Source: Hofstenia miamia (taxonomy: Eukaryota; Xenacoelomorpha; Acoela). Taken from it: a stretch of DNA of 64,000 nt. The notes below the pieces were generated by a model. It had not been told where the DNA came from, searched no databases, and saw only the letters and a program-made list of their open reading frames with translations. Position 1 is the first letter of the stretch; each line of letters starts with the position of its first letter. Of this stretch, positions 38,461-50,217 are shown piece by piece. The position numbers were made by a program, and so were the translations under genes. Where the stretch lies: positions 493,239 to 557,238 of the forward strand of contig SCFE01000120.1 in the NCBI GenBank assembly GCA_004352715.1, read 5' to 3'.

Positions 38461-41400
38461 CTACATTCTAGTAATTGTGTAATTGCTATTATAGAATTTG
38501 TACCCTGTCCAAGATCTTCCTGGGATGAATTTTTGCTTAAGAATAAATCTTTTCACACTATTTCGGAATTCTTTCAGTTTTGTAATATGCTTAATTTCGT
38601 TAGGCAGATTATTCCATTGCCTTGTGGCTACGTTTAAAAATGAATTTTCTTTGACTTTACATCTGATCCTAGTGACAACATATTTCTTAGACCGTCTATT
38701 GAAAGTTTTCTTGAATTCAGGGAGATTTATCTTATCACAAGGCGGAATTTCGTTAGCAGCTTTGAAAAATAATGTAGCAATATTGATTTGTATTAATTGT
38801 TGAGAAGAAGGACACGTTTCCAAAATATAATTTTTGGTGTTACTAGAATTTCTTTTGCAAACATTTAAAGCCCATTTATATTGCAGCTGAAGTTTATTTA
38901 TCAATGATGTGCTCAAATTTGAAAATAGTACACTCCCGTAATTTAGGTGGCTCATAACAAATGCGTGGAATAGCTGAATTATTGCATGAGGAGGTAATAG
39001 GTCAGCAACCTGAGAAATAGTTCTTATGCCAGCAGCAATTTTTTTCTGTGTAGATTTAATGTGCTCGGAAAAAGAAAGTTTTGAGTCAATTATTATTCCT
39101 AAATATTTGAAAGTATCACTTGTAGAAATAATTGCATTTTTTATAGTCAAATTTTTATTTGTATGCAAGTTATTGTTGAAAAAGGTGTTCTTTATACAAA
39201 ATTGCGTTTTCTCGGCATTAATGCGTAATTTGTGCATAGAAAAATAATGGCTTAGTGACTGGCAGTTGGATTCCACTTTTTTTATTGCAACATCTAATGA
39301 CTTGTTGGCGGAAAATATACAGGTATCATCTGCATATTGTATAAGATTGCAATTAGTATAAAAGTTCATATCATTGACAGATATTAAACAGAAGAGGTCC
39401 AAGAATGGTTCCTTGCGGAACACTTTTTTCAATATACAGCCAGTCTGAAAGTACTGAGTTGATTTTAACTCGTTGTTTCCTATTACTTAAGAAACTCGCA
39501 ATTAAACTAGTACTATCGAGGGAGAATCCCATACGTTTTAGTTTTTTTATTAGTATGTCATGGTCGATTGAATCAAATGCCTTAGAGAGATCTAAGCATG
39601 CAATAGCAACATATTGATCATCCAATGAATTTCGCAAGTTCTCTGTTGCCTGGATAAGTGCATCATTCGTTGAAAAACTTCTTCTAAATCCAAATTGGGT
39701 TGCAGAGAGCCGATTATGTTTTTTAATATGCTCGAACATTTGATTGAATATTAGTCTTTCAANGTTCATTATACAAAATTGCGTTTTCTCGGCATTAATG
39801 CGTAATTTGTGCATAGCGAAATAACGCCTTAGTGACTGGCAGTTGGATTCCACTTTTTTTATTGCGACATCTAATGACTTGTTGGCGGAAAATATACAGG
39901 TATCGTCTGCATATTGTATAAGATTGTAATTAGTATAAAAGTTCATATCATTGACATAGATATTAAACAGAAGAGGTCCAAGAATTGTTCCTTGCGGAAC
40001 ACCTTTTTCAATATACAGCCAGTCTGAAAGTACTGAGTTGATTTTAACTCGTTGTTTCCTATTACTTAAGAAACTCGCAATTAAACTAGTACTATCGAGG
40101 GAGAATCCCATACGTTTTAGTTTTTTTATTAGTATGTCATGGTCGATTGAATCAAATGCCTTAGAGAGATCTAAGCATGCAATAGCAACATATTGTTGAT
40201 CATCCAATGAATTTCGCCAGTTCTCTGTTGCCTGGATAAGTGCATCATTCGTTGAAAAACTTCTTCTAAATCCAAATTGGGTTGCAGAGAGCCGATTATG
40301 TTTTTTAATATGCTCGAACTCTTTCAAAAAGTTTACATATTGGGGTCGTGATTGAAATAGGCCTATAATTTAGTGGGCATGTTTCATCATTTTTTTTGTA
40401 AAGCGGAGTAACATGTGCTTCTTTTAAGCAGTCTGGGAATGTTTTGGATTTAATGCATTCATTAAAAATGTAGTTAAGAGGAATATTAATTAAGTGTGCG
40501 ATTTCCTTAAGTATCCATGTGGGAATATTTGACGGCCCACTGGATTTGCCGGATTTTAATTTGTTTAAGGCTTTGAGCATTTCATAACTAGTCGTAAATC
40601 TAAATGTAAAATCGTGTTCATAAAGCTTTTCATTTTTAATATATTTTACATTATCCCCAGAATAGTTGCCAAAATTTACGAATGATTTGTTTAAAAAATA
40701 TTGGAGATGTGATAATGATCCTTGTGCAATTTGCCATAGTCGTCTGTTATAGCTATGATCTTATTGGTGACACGTTTATTGCGATTTGTCAGATTATGAA
40801 TAAAGCTCCATTTAGATTTTTGGGATAGCATTCCATTATATTCTTTTTTTATGTACGTATTATATGCCTTACGATTTGCTATGTTACAGATGTTTCTAGC
40901 TCTCTTGTAGCGGTTAAAATTTACTTCACATTGGTTATTTAAGAAATTTTTATATGCTTGATTTTTCGCGCGAATGAGTGTTTTACAGTCGTCGGTAATC
41001 CACTCCTTAGAATTTTTTGAGTTATCTTTTGCTTTAGAGTTATTAGGATTTAATAAAACACGTTGTTCAGGGCAATATAAGTTGACATAATATTCAAGAA
41101 TTTTTAAAAGCTTACTCATCATTGCATTGGGTTCGGTTGCTGTATAAACACATTGCCAGTTCTGATTTGAAAGTGCTAATTTTAGTTTATTTAGATTATC
41201 CTTATTTCGAATACGGGTTGTAATCCATGTTTTCGATGTGTTTTCACTAGTCTTAGGTACACTGATTGATACTATGCAATGATCGGAGAAAGGGCATTCC
41301 GTTGAGTAAAATTTAAAATTAAAATCAGATATTTCGAATGTAATGATGTAGTCGATTATTGTCCGAGAATTATGAGTAAGTCTAGTGGGAATTTTCGTGT

Positions 41401-41730
41401 TTGCATACTTCAAATTATACGCACTTAGTAAAGAATCTAATTTTAATTTTTCAGAGCCGACAAGATAGTTAATATTCGAATCTCCGAGCAAGAGAACATC
41501 CTTATTTTCAGCACAAGCGATTGATAATTCATTTCCATTTGTTCGATAAATTCTGTCAAATACTTTTTTGAAGGGCAATATGACACATTGAGTAATTGTT
41601 TTTTGTAATCGTCAACCAGTACAATATTTCCGTTTGCCACTGCCATTATATAAAAAACTTCCTCTATAAGCCTACAAAAATGTATTTTTGTTTTAGTAAA
41701 CGGGGAATAAGTATCTAGCCAGATCCGCAT
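38461..41730 (-). pseudogene. Jockey/CR1-like LINE: endonuclease plus reverse transcriptase
   Basis: Minus strand, in order: APE-type endonuclease (41730-41480, shifted frame at about 41560; LLLGDSNINY, PTRLTHNSRTIIDYI, SDHCIVSI), then a linker rich in K/N, the RT (RPISITTPICKLFE; FGFRRSFSTNDALIQAT; LDLSKAFDSIDHDIL; GVPQGTILGPLLFNIYVND; LIQYADDTCIFSAN, catalytic YADD), and a C-terminal thumb/tail with KYLGIIIDSKLSF and NSFLNVATRQWNNLP. It is broken by a frameshift in the endonuclease, by stops, and by a 550-bp duplication around the N at 39763. With that duplication collapsed, the RT frame would be nearly continuous. Confidence 0.8.
39187..40318. repeat. ~552-bp direct duplication around the single N at 39763 (probable assembly artefact)
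   Basis: 39187-39738 matches 39764-40318 (offset about 577) with few differences, including a 2-bp deletion in the left copy near 39377. The copy break coincides with the N. Two alleles or two LINE copies placed end to end would give this pattern. Confidence 0.75.
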
Positions 41731-42639
41731 TCTGTAGTGAAGTCATTTTTATGACTGCAACGATACAGAAGTCAAAGGAATAAAGCAAGAACAATGAAAA
41801 TATAGCGATTCGTATTCGATAAATTGGTATGCAGAGTACATAAAATAACTGTAACTTAGATTTTGTAATTTTTCGTACATTTGAAAAATTTTTGTGTTCC
41901 CAATTCTCCAAAGCTTTTTAGTGCATAATTTTTTATATTTCAATTTTTGCAGTAATAAGTTAGCCAAGGTTGCCCAATTTTCTGCTTTTTAAGAAGATCA
42001 TCAGTAACAAATTTTCGTTTCCAGACAAACTTTTGTTTGATAACATTCAGGTATACATGTAATACTAAAACTCTCAAATTAGATCTACTGCGACACTTAC
42101 AAATGACCAGATTCTTTATTCAAAGAAATTCGATATACTTAAGTGAAGGGTTTAGATTTAAAATGTTGTTTCAGAATATCAAGGTCTAAGACATTATAGG
42201 GAAAAGAACTAAAATCAAAATAATGAAACTACAAATGGTTACAAAAGTGTTAAAATTAACATATTTACAAAATTATGTACATTTAAAATATATCCATTAT
42301 GAAGAATAGATTTTCAATTTTGAAAGCCAACTAGGGGGATCATCCGTCGTCTAAAACACAAATTTAAACACTTAAGTACTAATAACAACTAAAAATTAAA
42401 GATCACTTTTGTGCAGGGCTGGAAAAAGCGTATTTTTACAAACACGTTTTAAAGAATTTCCAATAATGTCGTTTAGTTCCTACACTTTGAAATAAGGAAA
42501 CTTTTGTTTCTTACACGCAAACAAAACACAAGTTTTGCTCTTTTATTCGGTAATAAATTGGTAATGAAGGAACAATGGATAAAACTAAAAAATTATTTTC
42601 TAAACTTCCCATAAAGATTTTATATAATTAAAAAAACGG

Positions 42640-43870
42640 TAACATAAAAATCCAAGCAAATATCATTAATGAGAAGCAACAAGGAAGCATCAATTACATA
42701 ATAAATAAAAATCAAGCAGGTTATATAAAGGGCAGGACACCAGATGAAAACATATCCATAGGTAGGGATATACAACAATATGCTATACAGCACAGGCTGC
42801 CGATAAGCTTTATACAGGTCGACATAAGATAAGCGTTTGATACTGTCAACCATTCAGTCCTATTTAAAATCATGGATAAAATTAAAATACACCAAGTGAT
42901 ATATAACAGCATAAAAAACATATACAGAAATGCACATACGAGAATCCAAGTCAACAATGAACCAACAAAGTCAATAAAAATAAATATATTAGTTAAGCTA
43001 GGATGTCCTTTGTCAGCCACTCTATTTGTGTTTTATATGGAACTGCTGATCAGATAACTAATTCAGGCTAAGCGCATTAAGGGATTTCACATTAACAACA
43101 TACAAACAAAACTAATTGCATATGCTGATGACATTGTAGTAATAACCACGAACAACTACCACTATGAAATTCTTGATGTTATGGAAACTGTTAAGAAAAT
43201 AGAAATGTTAATAAATAAAGACAAAAGCACAACGTATAATGTTAATTCTACACCGATAACACAATTCAGAACCACAAAGGAATTAAATCATTCTGGGAGT
43301 CAATGTATCAAAACCCAAGAACAATTCATAAAATGTGCAATACAGCAAATAGATAGACTTTAAAATTTACAATTCCAGCCAACTAACTTTAACAACCAAA
43401 AAAATACAAAAGTTATTTTGTATCCAAAAATATTATACAAATCAAAACACCTTATGCACAACCTAAAATAATTAGACATAGGGCGGTATAATGGGATTTC
43501 ACATTGATGAATGAACTACCCATAAAGATTTCAACNAAATATTATACAAATCAAAACACCTTATGCACAACCTAAAATAATTAGACAGAAATGTAAGGCA
43601 AAAAACGATCAACAGAGTAAGCCAAGATACCTCCAACAGACAATTCACTGTGGGGTATTGCCTTCCCCAATATAGTTGCTGCATCTAAGCTACTATTTTT
43701 CAAATTAACAAGCAGACGGCTAAATGCCAATGGACAGTCAAGTGTTTCAAGGATAACATCCGGAATCATCTCTAAAGCCTCCCCAAGTGGCACAGAGCTG
43801 TTCACGACCACAGCTAACCAGCGAATGGTCAAGGTAAACTCCCTCGCACAGTACAACCACTAGCTAATAA
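42640..43870 (+). pseudogene. L1-like LINE reverse-transcriptase remnant
   Basis: Plus-strand RT blocks: NQAGYIKGRTPDENI, FIQVDI-stop-AFDTVNHSVLF, GCPLSATLFVFYMELLIR, and LIAYADDIVVITTNN (catalytic YADD). This block set resembles L1/Tx1-type LINEs rather than the Jockey-like element upstream. Several stops occur. A 51-bp duplication around the N at 43536 (43428-43478 and 43537-43587) falls in the 3' part. Confidence 0.6.
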
Positions 43871-44149
43871 ATGCGATACACAAACTGAAAATAGGCCTAG
43901 GAAATAAAATAACGTTCAAATACTTCATGAGTATCCCTATCTGTCAAGCAACCGTGAAACCAAGTGAAGCTAATTTAGTAAATAAATGTAGGAAGCAACA
44001 CCTATGTACCTATAATGATATTAAGCCCAGGAAAGACAATCATCTAATAACAAAAGAGGTCATCTACGACAACAGGACTTTTTACCAACAATTCAAAATC
44101 TCAAAAACGCCACCATAAAACTAAGCAAAAGTATATCTAGAACTCTTAA

Positions 44150-44710
44150 AAATGTGGCCAAATCCAAAGTTAACATAGAAAGGTTTAAATACTTTGAAGA
44201 AAAATTCAATGTAAGTATAGAAACAACAAAAAACTTTTTCAATAAATTATTTAAAACTGAAACACCACTAACAGCAAAAAACATCCCAAAGAGTAAACAA
44301 AAAGAAGTGACAAAGAAACTATTGATTACAATCGCGATGAAAGAGGTTTCATTGTGTACGGTTGAATGTGAAGAATTTCAATATTTTGTGAAAATGGCGG
44401 ATCCTGAATTGCACACTCAGTTTTGACTGTTGATCAATCACACTATTCTACCCACAGTAGAAGCGGCTTTGAATGATACACACAGGAAAGAATGTGAGCA
44501 ACCCAATTTTGTATACGAATTCTGGATCTTCGGTCAAATAAACACAACAAAAGCTTGATAGGCGTTACAGTTCATCTTATGGAAAAGTATTTCAAATCAT
44601 GCAACTGTTTTGAAAATCATTATTAGGAAGAGAATATTGCAGAGAAATTCAAGAAATTATTGACACTTTTCACATAGCGAATAAAGTACAAAAAGTTAAC
44701 CCATTTCAGA
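44150..44710 (+). pseudogene. hAT transposase fragment, decayed
   Basis: CTVECEEFQYFVKMADPELH is typical of the start of the ZBED-type hAT core. It is followed, after frameshifts, by GVTVHLMEKYFKSCN and NIAEKFKKLL readings that match later hAT blocks. Not related to the two intact hAT copies. Confidence 0.4.
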
Positions 44711-45021
44711 GTTAATATTAGTCCGGTTGCGTATATACCCATATATATATATAAATTATTCAATTATACCCCGGTTTAAGCTATACACCTATATGTTGTT
44801 AATCCGTTTTTTGCATTTTTATAATCAGCCATTTACAACCGCGTGCCGCCCAATATGTTTCGAAACAATTTTAAAAAAATGTAACTAACATGCAAATTAG
44901 GATGTCAAGAGGAATGTGATGATATCATATGAAATATTCAACTGGTTTAATAGTTTCAGTTGACATTAGATATACAGTGAAACATATGTATGTAAAAGTA
45001 TTAGACAGATTAACACATGTG

Positions 45022-46878
45022 CAGCACTGTATCCAGCCATTGGCTGGATTTAATCCAGCCTATTGTGGCTGGATATCCAGCTGGCTGGATTTAATCCAGC
45101 CTATTGTGGCTGGATATCCAGCTGTGTGTTTGCTAAGCAAATAAACACCACAAAATATCATTTCAGATAGTAACTTGTCGTCAAGATGGAGCATTTTACG
45201 CGCATACCAGCACGAAACAAAATGCAGTGCAAACACTGCTCGTCTGAGATCACCTTCAAAAGTGCAAAGGAGCATCTTACATCGCTTAAACGCCACATAT
45301 CGAATATTCACCCTGAACTACACGCCGAAAAAGCGGATCACGCGTCTGCTAAAGTTCCGAAGCTCACGGATTACTTTTGTGCTGGATCCTCATCGACAGG
45401 GAATTTTCCGAAATTACCAAAACTCGACCGTGTGACTATAGCGATAGCTTCTGCAAACCATCCATTGCCTTTCAGTATTGTTGAAGACGAAGTTTTCAAA
45501 TGGGCTTTTGACTGTGGGAATTTTTCCCGAAAACAGATTCAGGAACATGCTGTAAAGTTAGCTGCTGATTGGCGACTCCGAGTCTGTGAGTCCTTCAAGG
45601 GCAAATTTACCTCAATTTTACTTGACGGCTGGACAAATAATCTTACTGGAACTCATCATATCTGCTTTATGGTTTACGCCAAAAAAGTTTATTATTGGGC
45701 GAGCATCGAATGTAACGATAAAAGTGGTGAAAACATCATGAAAGAAACAAATGAAATCGTGAAACAGATAGAAGAAAATGGTGGTATAGTCGTTGCAAGC
45801 GTGGCAGACAATGCAGCCAACATGAGAAAAGCCCTCCGGCTGTTGAATAGAGAAAATCCAAAGATTGTCAACATCGGCTGCACGGTGCATCTACTTAATC
45901 TACTTACCGGGGATATATTTCGCAATATTGGCAATGTTATCAATGCGGGCAAGAAACTTGACGAATGGGTGAAAGACGGCTTGATACCCAGGTATAGCCA
46001 AATTCGATGGAACTCGAAATATGACGCATTGAAAACATGTTTAACCAAAGACGATCTGTTTTGCACTGAGCAAGAAAAAGCACTATTTATTCAAGCCACG
46101 CACATTTTGGATACAACATCAAAATACATAATGGTGTTGCAACGTGACGAAGCAACTATCATCGATGTGGCAGTGGCATTTCACGACATTTATGAATTGT
46201 GGAATACAGACTCAACTCTACCAGAAGATTCAAAAGCTACGTTGATTCGATTGGTCACAAAACGATGGAAAATGTTCTCCGATTCTTTACCGGGAAAGCT
46301 GGTTTCTCTTCTTTGTGACTTTTTACCGATTTCCAGAGAAGTTAGGCAGTTCATTCGGCATCACGCTGCAACTGACGACACAGTCTCAATGAATTGGATA
46401 CGCGCGATCTTACCAGCTTCTAGTCTTGAAAAATTCAACAGAGAACTTGATGGCCTTACCGATGCCCGAATCTTAGAGGTCGAGATTAACCACGCTGATT
46501 TTCCAGTTCATAGAACCGTTGCTAACATCTTGCAAAAGATGCCTGTGAGCGAAGCAGCCGTGGAACGAGCTTTTTCGAGACATAAATTAGTTCATAACAG
46601 ACTAAGAGCGAATCTTAGAGCCGAAAATCTGGATTGTCAGCTTTTCCTTCGCTACAATTTTCAGCCGATTCTTGAAATTGCTAACCAAAACAAGGATGAG
46701 GAAGTGGCGGAAAACGAAAATTTTGTCTTGGCTAAATACGTATGATAACTTGGATATTGAATAAATTTAATTTTTTTGCATTGAACCATGTTTTTAAATA
46801 TTAGCTGGATCCAGCTTGTGGCTTACTGGATCCAAAATCCAGCATAGACGGCTGGATCCAGCAAATTTCCCACCCCTG
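45022..46878 (+). mobile_element. hAT transposon, copy 2
   Basis: Nearly identical to 30401-32283, bounded by CAGCACTGTATCCAGCC and CCCACCCCTG. Its 41-bp upstream duplication (45042-45082 and 45083-45123) covers a different segment from that in copy 1. The same GGCTGGATCCAGC-type palindromes occur at both ends. Confidence 0.85.
45186..46745 (+). CDS. hAT transposase, copy 2, C-terminal frameshift
   Basis: 519 residues, same BED finger and catalytic motifs as the copy at 30592. Visible differences are G to R in LIRLVTKRWK, S to N in NQNKDEEV, and one extra A in an A-run near 46717. The extra A shifts the frame after VAENEN, so the last residues differ from copy 1. All catalytic and dimerisation motifs precede the shift, so function may survive. 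The inserted A could be a sequencing error. Confidence 0.85.
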   Translation: MEHFTRIPARNKMQCKHCSSEITFKSAKEHLTSLKRHISNIHPELHAEKADHASAKVPKLTDYFCAGSSSTGNFPKLPKLDRVTIAIASANHPLPFSIVEDEVFKWAFDCGNFSRKQIQEHAVKLAADWRLRVCESFKGKFTSILLDGWTNNLTGTHHICFMVYAKKVYYWASIECNDKSGENIMKETNEIVKQIEENGGIVVASVADNAANMRKALRLLNRENPKIVNIGCTVHLLNLLTGDIFRNIGNVINAGKKLDEWVKDGLIPRYSQIRWNSKYDALKTCLTKDDLFCTEQEKALFIQATHILDTTSKYIMVLQRDEATIIDVAVAFHDIYELWNTDSTLPEDSKATLIRLVTKRWKMFSDSLPGKLVSLLCDFLPISREVRQFIRHHAATDDTVSMNWIRAILPASSLEKFNRELDGLTDARILEVEINHADFPVHRTVANILQKMPVSEAAVERAFSRHKLVHNRLRANLRAENLDCQLFLRYNFQPILEIANQNKDEEVAENENFVLAKYV

Positions 46879-48555
46879 GCCATAGCATTACTGGTTACCC
46901 ACAGTAAAATTAAACTTGCGAATGATTTCATTTTCTTAAAAGCAAATTACATCTAGAGATCATTCACATTCAAAAATGACAAATTGTAGGTAATAAATGA
47001 ATTCGACTTTGTTCAAAAACCGCCAAATTTCCATTGTGCAGCAAATCGCCATTAATTATCGGTATTCACAAGTTCACGTTCTATAATAATCAATAGCAAT
47101 AGAATGAATTGAGTTCACTGTTTATTTGCAACAATCAGTCAAGTCATTAGTGCACAAAATACAATATATAATACCACTTCGTTGAATTATTTGCTTGTTG
47201 TAACACATACCCGGACAAGTAATTTGAAAAAATTGGAGGAGAGTGCTTAAAAAGTGCGATGAGACATCAATCCTACAATTTTCTCTATAATATTACAATA
47301 ACGCCCATATTTATGCAATTTCAAAATAGGCTTAATATAATGTTGACAATAAATAGAATTTCAATGACTTGAATAAATTTAACAATTTTGATCCATTGCC
47401 TTAAGATAAGAAAATAACAAAATTTATATTACTTATTTCAAATATATATTCGACAAACATGCTTTCTTACATTCATGAATAGAGAACCTAACCAAGATAA
47501 CAAATACTATTAAGCCTGATTAAGAAGATAAGTCACAATTTTATGCAAAGCGTTTATTGTGTGATAGTTGTTTATATTACTACATTGTGTTGAGATAGAA
47601 GAAAAATCTGTAACAAGCGTCTCATTCACAATAATTTCGGTTGAATGAAATGACGTAATTCATGAATTGACAGTTGTAATTTGTTTGATGAAATTTTGAT
47701 AATGGAAGTAACTTTATTTTCTAGCAAATTTACTTAAAAAATTATTTCCTTGTATAAGAAACAATTTCTCTCACCCCGATTTGCAGTTTGTCTAACTCAT
47801 TTTGTATTATTAAATGCGCTAAAATTCGGTTAGACTTTACATAAATTTGGTTCAGGTTTGTAGAATAATAGTTAGTTTCGAATTGCTTTATCCAAGAAAT
47901 TGATTTTTAATTCGGTTATTTTAAGAAAACAGAAATAAAATGTTGCTTGATTAACCTCAACTCTTTAATTCATGATTTTATGTCTTAACAGAATTCCATT
48001 ACATTTTATGATTGAATAATGCAGAAAAATAAACATTGGAAGCTCACTTTGCAAATAACATTAATTTTCAATGTAGTTATAATTACATCAAGTATTTTAT
48101 TACAGTTGTTAACAGTAAGGTACCTTAAGGCATTACTTGGGGTAAGATTTTCCTCGTATTTTAAGATTCTTAAAATAAATTTACTATGGTGCAATTATAT
48201 TTGAAAAAATTTTGCAAAATGTAAATTCAAAAATGCAATAATCAATTAATTTATAATTAATTAAAAAGCTTTTGACGACAAAACACATTATGGAATAAGG
48301 GTTTACGTTGTAAGAATACTAGTATATTTTTGACAGTTGTGTGGTTTTCTAAATTGGCATTGTGCACTGTGCATTTGTGGTTTTATTGAGCTGAGCACAT
48401 TTATTTTGTATTTGTATTTGTAGACCTGTGTATAGATTTTTGAATTATTGAAAAATGTTCTCCATAGCCCCTACCTATGAAAATGGGCCGTTGCCTCTTC
48501 CGTGCCCGTATCTTAAGCCCGTTATGACCTTAATTAAATGTTCACTAAAACATAT
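46879..48555. other. Intergenic, nothing recognised
   Basis: AT-rich sequence without a supported gene or repeat. Confidence 0.45.
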
Positions 48556-49020
48556 TTATATTGAGTGTACAGTCATTAGAGCCGCTCTGCTTTCACTTGA
48601 TAGTTTCTGACCTTGTATTTTTCTTGAAGCTGCTGAATAACAAAACAGATATTGATCCATCGCTGTATATCCGGCTTCAGCCCAATAACAGCTGTACTAG
48701 ATTGTCGAAGATTGCTTTGTTCAATGTGTCAAAGACCAGAAAGTTCTTATCTGACGACAACTTCTTTATACGCACTGCCAGAAATGCCAACATCCTTCTA
48801 TCCACGGGAGTAATCGACTTCAAGTGGAGCATTGACGCTTTTAAACGTGAACTTCGTAGTTATTTCATGCGGCAGATACACAAACTCAACATGGATAATG
48901 TATGCAGTTTTTATCTTAAGTGTTTCTGTCGACAATGTCGCTCCTGATGAGTTACTGCTTTTGTTCGCTTTTCTATTATCTGTGAGAATAAAGTCTTTTA
49001 TTATTATTATTATTATTATT
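48556..49020 (+). pseudogene. 5'-truncated LINE: C-terminal RT tail with (TTA)n end
   Basis: The plus-strand frame 48561-48947 matches the C-terminal tail of LINE polyproteins: a hydrophobic block ISDLVFFLKLLNNKTDID (starting LI), the NNSCTRLSKIALFN segment, and a final Cys motif CSFYLKCFCRQC. About 50 bp later comes (TTA)n at 48998-49020, the kind of simple-repeat 3' end used by several LINE families. The 5' truncation is typical of incomplete reverse transcription. Confidence 0.6.
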
Positions 49021-50210
49021 AACTAGCAATTTAGTGTACCTCGTATTCTAAATTAAATTCTTTAATTTTGCAGTTACAAAGTCATAATTATGTCCAGTAT
49101 TTGACAAGTCTTGCATCAAGCCTCATTATTATAGTGGACACATCTAACATTATGAAATTACTGTAAATTGACACTACACTGCACTGCTTGTATGATATGG
49201 AAAATAAGTAAATTAAATAAATTCACTTCCAATGATAAGGATGGTTTCTGAAGCTAACAACTTACGCTTTTTGTGTTACAATATTATATAGATAGCATTA
49301 TATTTTTATCAATGCAATATAGAAGATAGCAGTGAATTGAAAATCCTTAAAATTGAGGAAGACAGTGCATTTTATGTACTATGTTGAAATTAGCGTTACG
49401 TGATATACATATACATAGATATATACAATGGGTGTATAAATCAATAATACATTTCGCTTCATTTCATCAATATTCATATTTGTTGCCTATTGGAGAAACT
49501 AACTCGTTTCGAAGAGAATCTTTTCCTATTTATAAAAAATTTAAATACATGATCACTTTACGCAGCACTGATTCAAGCTATGTATAGTTTAATATAGCAG
49601 TGAAATTGTAAGTCGTGTATAATTATCCAACAAATGAGAATTTGAATATAACACATTTTGCTTTTAGAAATTTGCTTTCCAATTAGTATTTTGATGTATG
49701 AGATTCATTTTTCCAAAAAAAATTGTTTACGATTTTTTACTTCCATATGACGATATATTGGCCCCATTGACAAGGGCGTTTTTCATAGCGATATAATATT
49801 ATTGGTCAATGTCAATTGAGTTAAATTGGCTGCATAGTGTAATGAACAATATAATTTTCGACTACAATGATAGTTCCGTTTGCCACATGGTATTTATAAT
49901 ATTTATAATTCCCACTGCAAAAATGTAAAAATAGGGTAAAAATTCCGCAATATATAAATTTTATGTAAATCTACATTAAAACCACAAGTTTATTAATAGA
50001 AGTATCTTCAGTGCCGTAGCATTCGCTATTCAGTCAACGATAATAATTTTGTATTTTAAGTTAAATATTAATATATTTCTCTATTTAAATACATAATTTT
50101 GGTTATTAAAAATTTAATTCTTATATACAATCTTTACTATTTTCAATTTTAACATTTTAACACAAGTCATATTACAAAATCCTTGTCTAATGTATTAAAA
50201 TTGCTTTTAG
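49021..50210. other. Intergenic, upstream region of RagA
   Basis: AT-rich. No gene seen. Any RagA promoter would lie here, but I cannot point to a specific site. Confidence 0.4.
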
Positions 50211-50217
50211 ATTTGCA

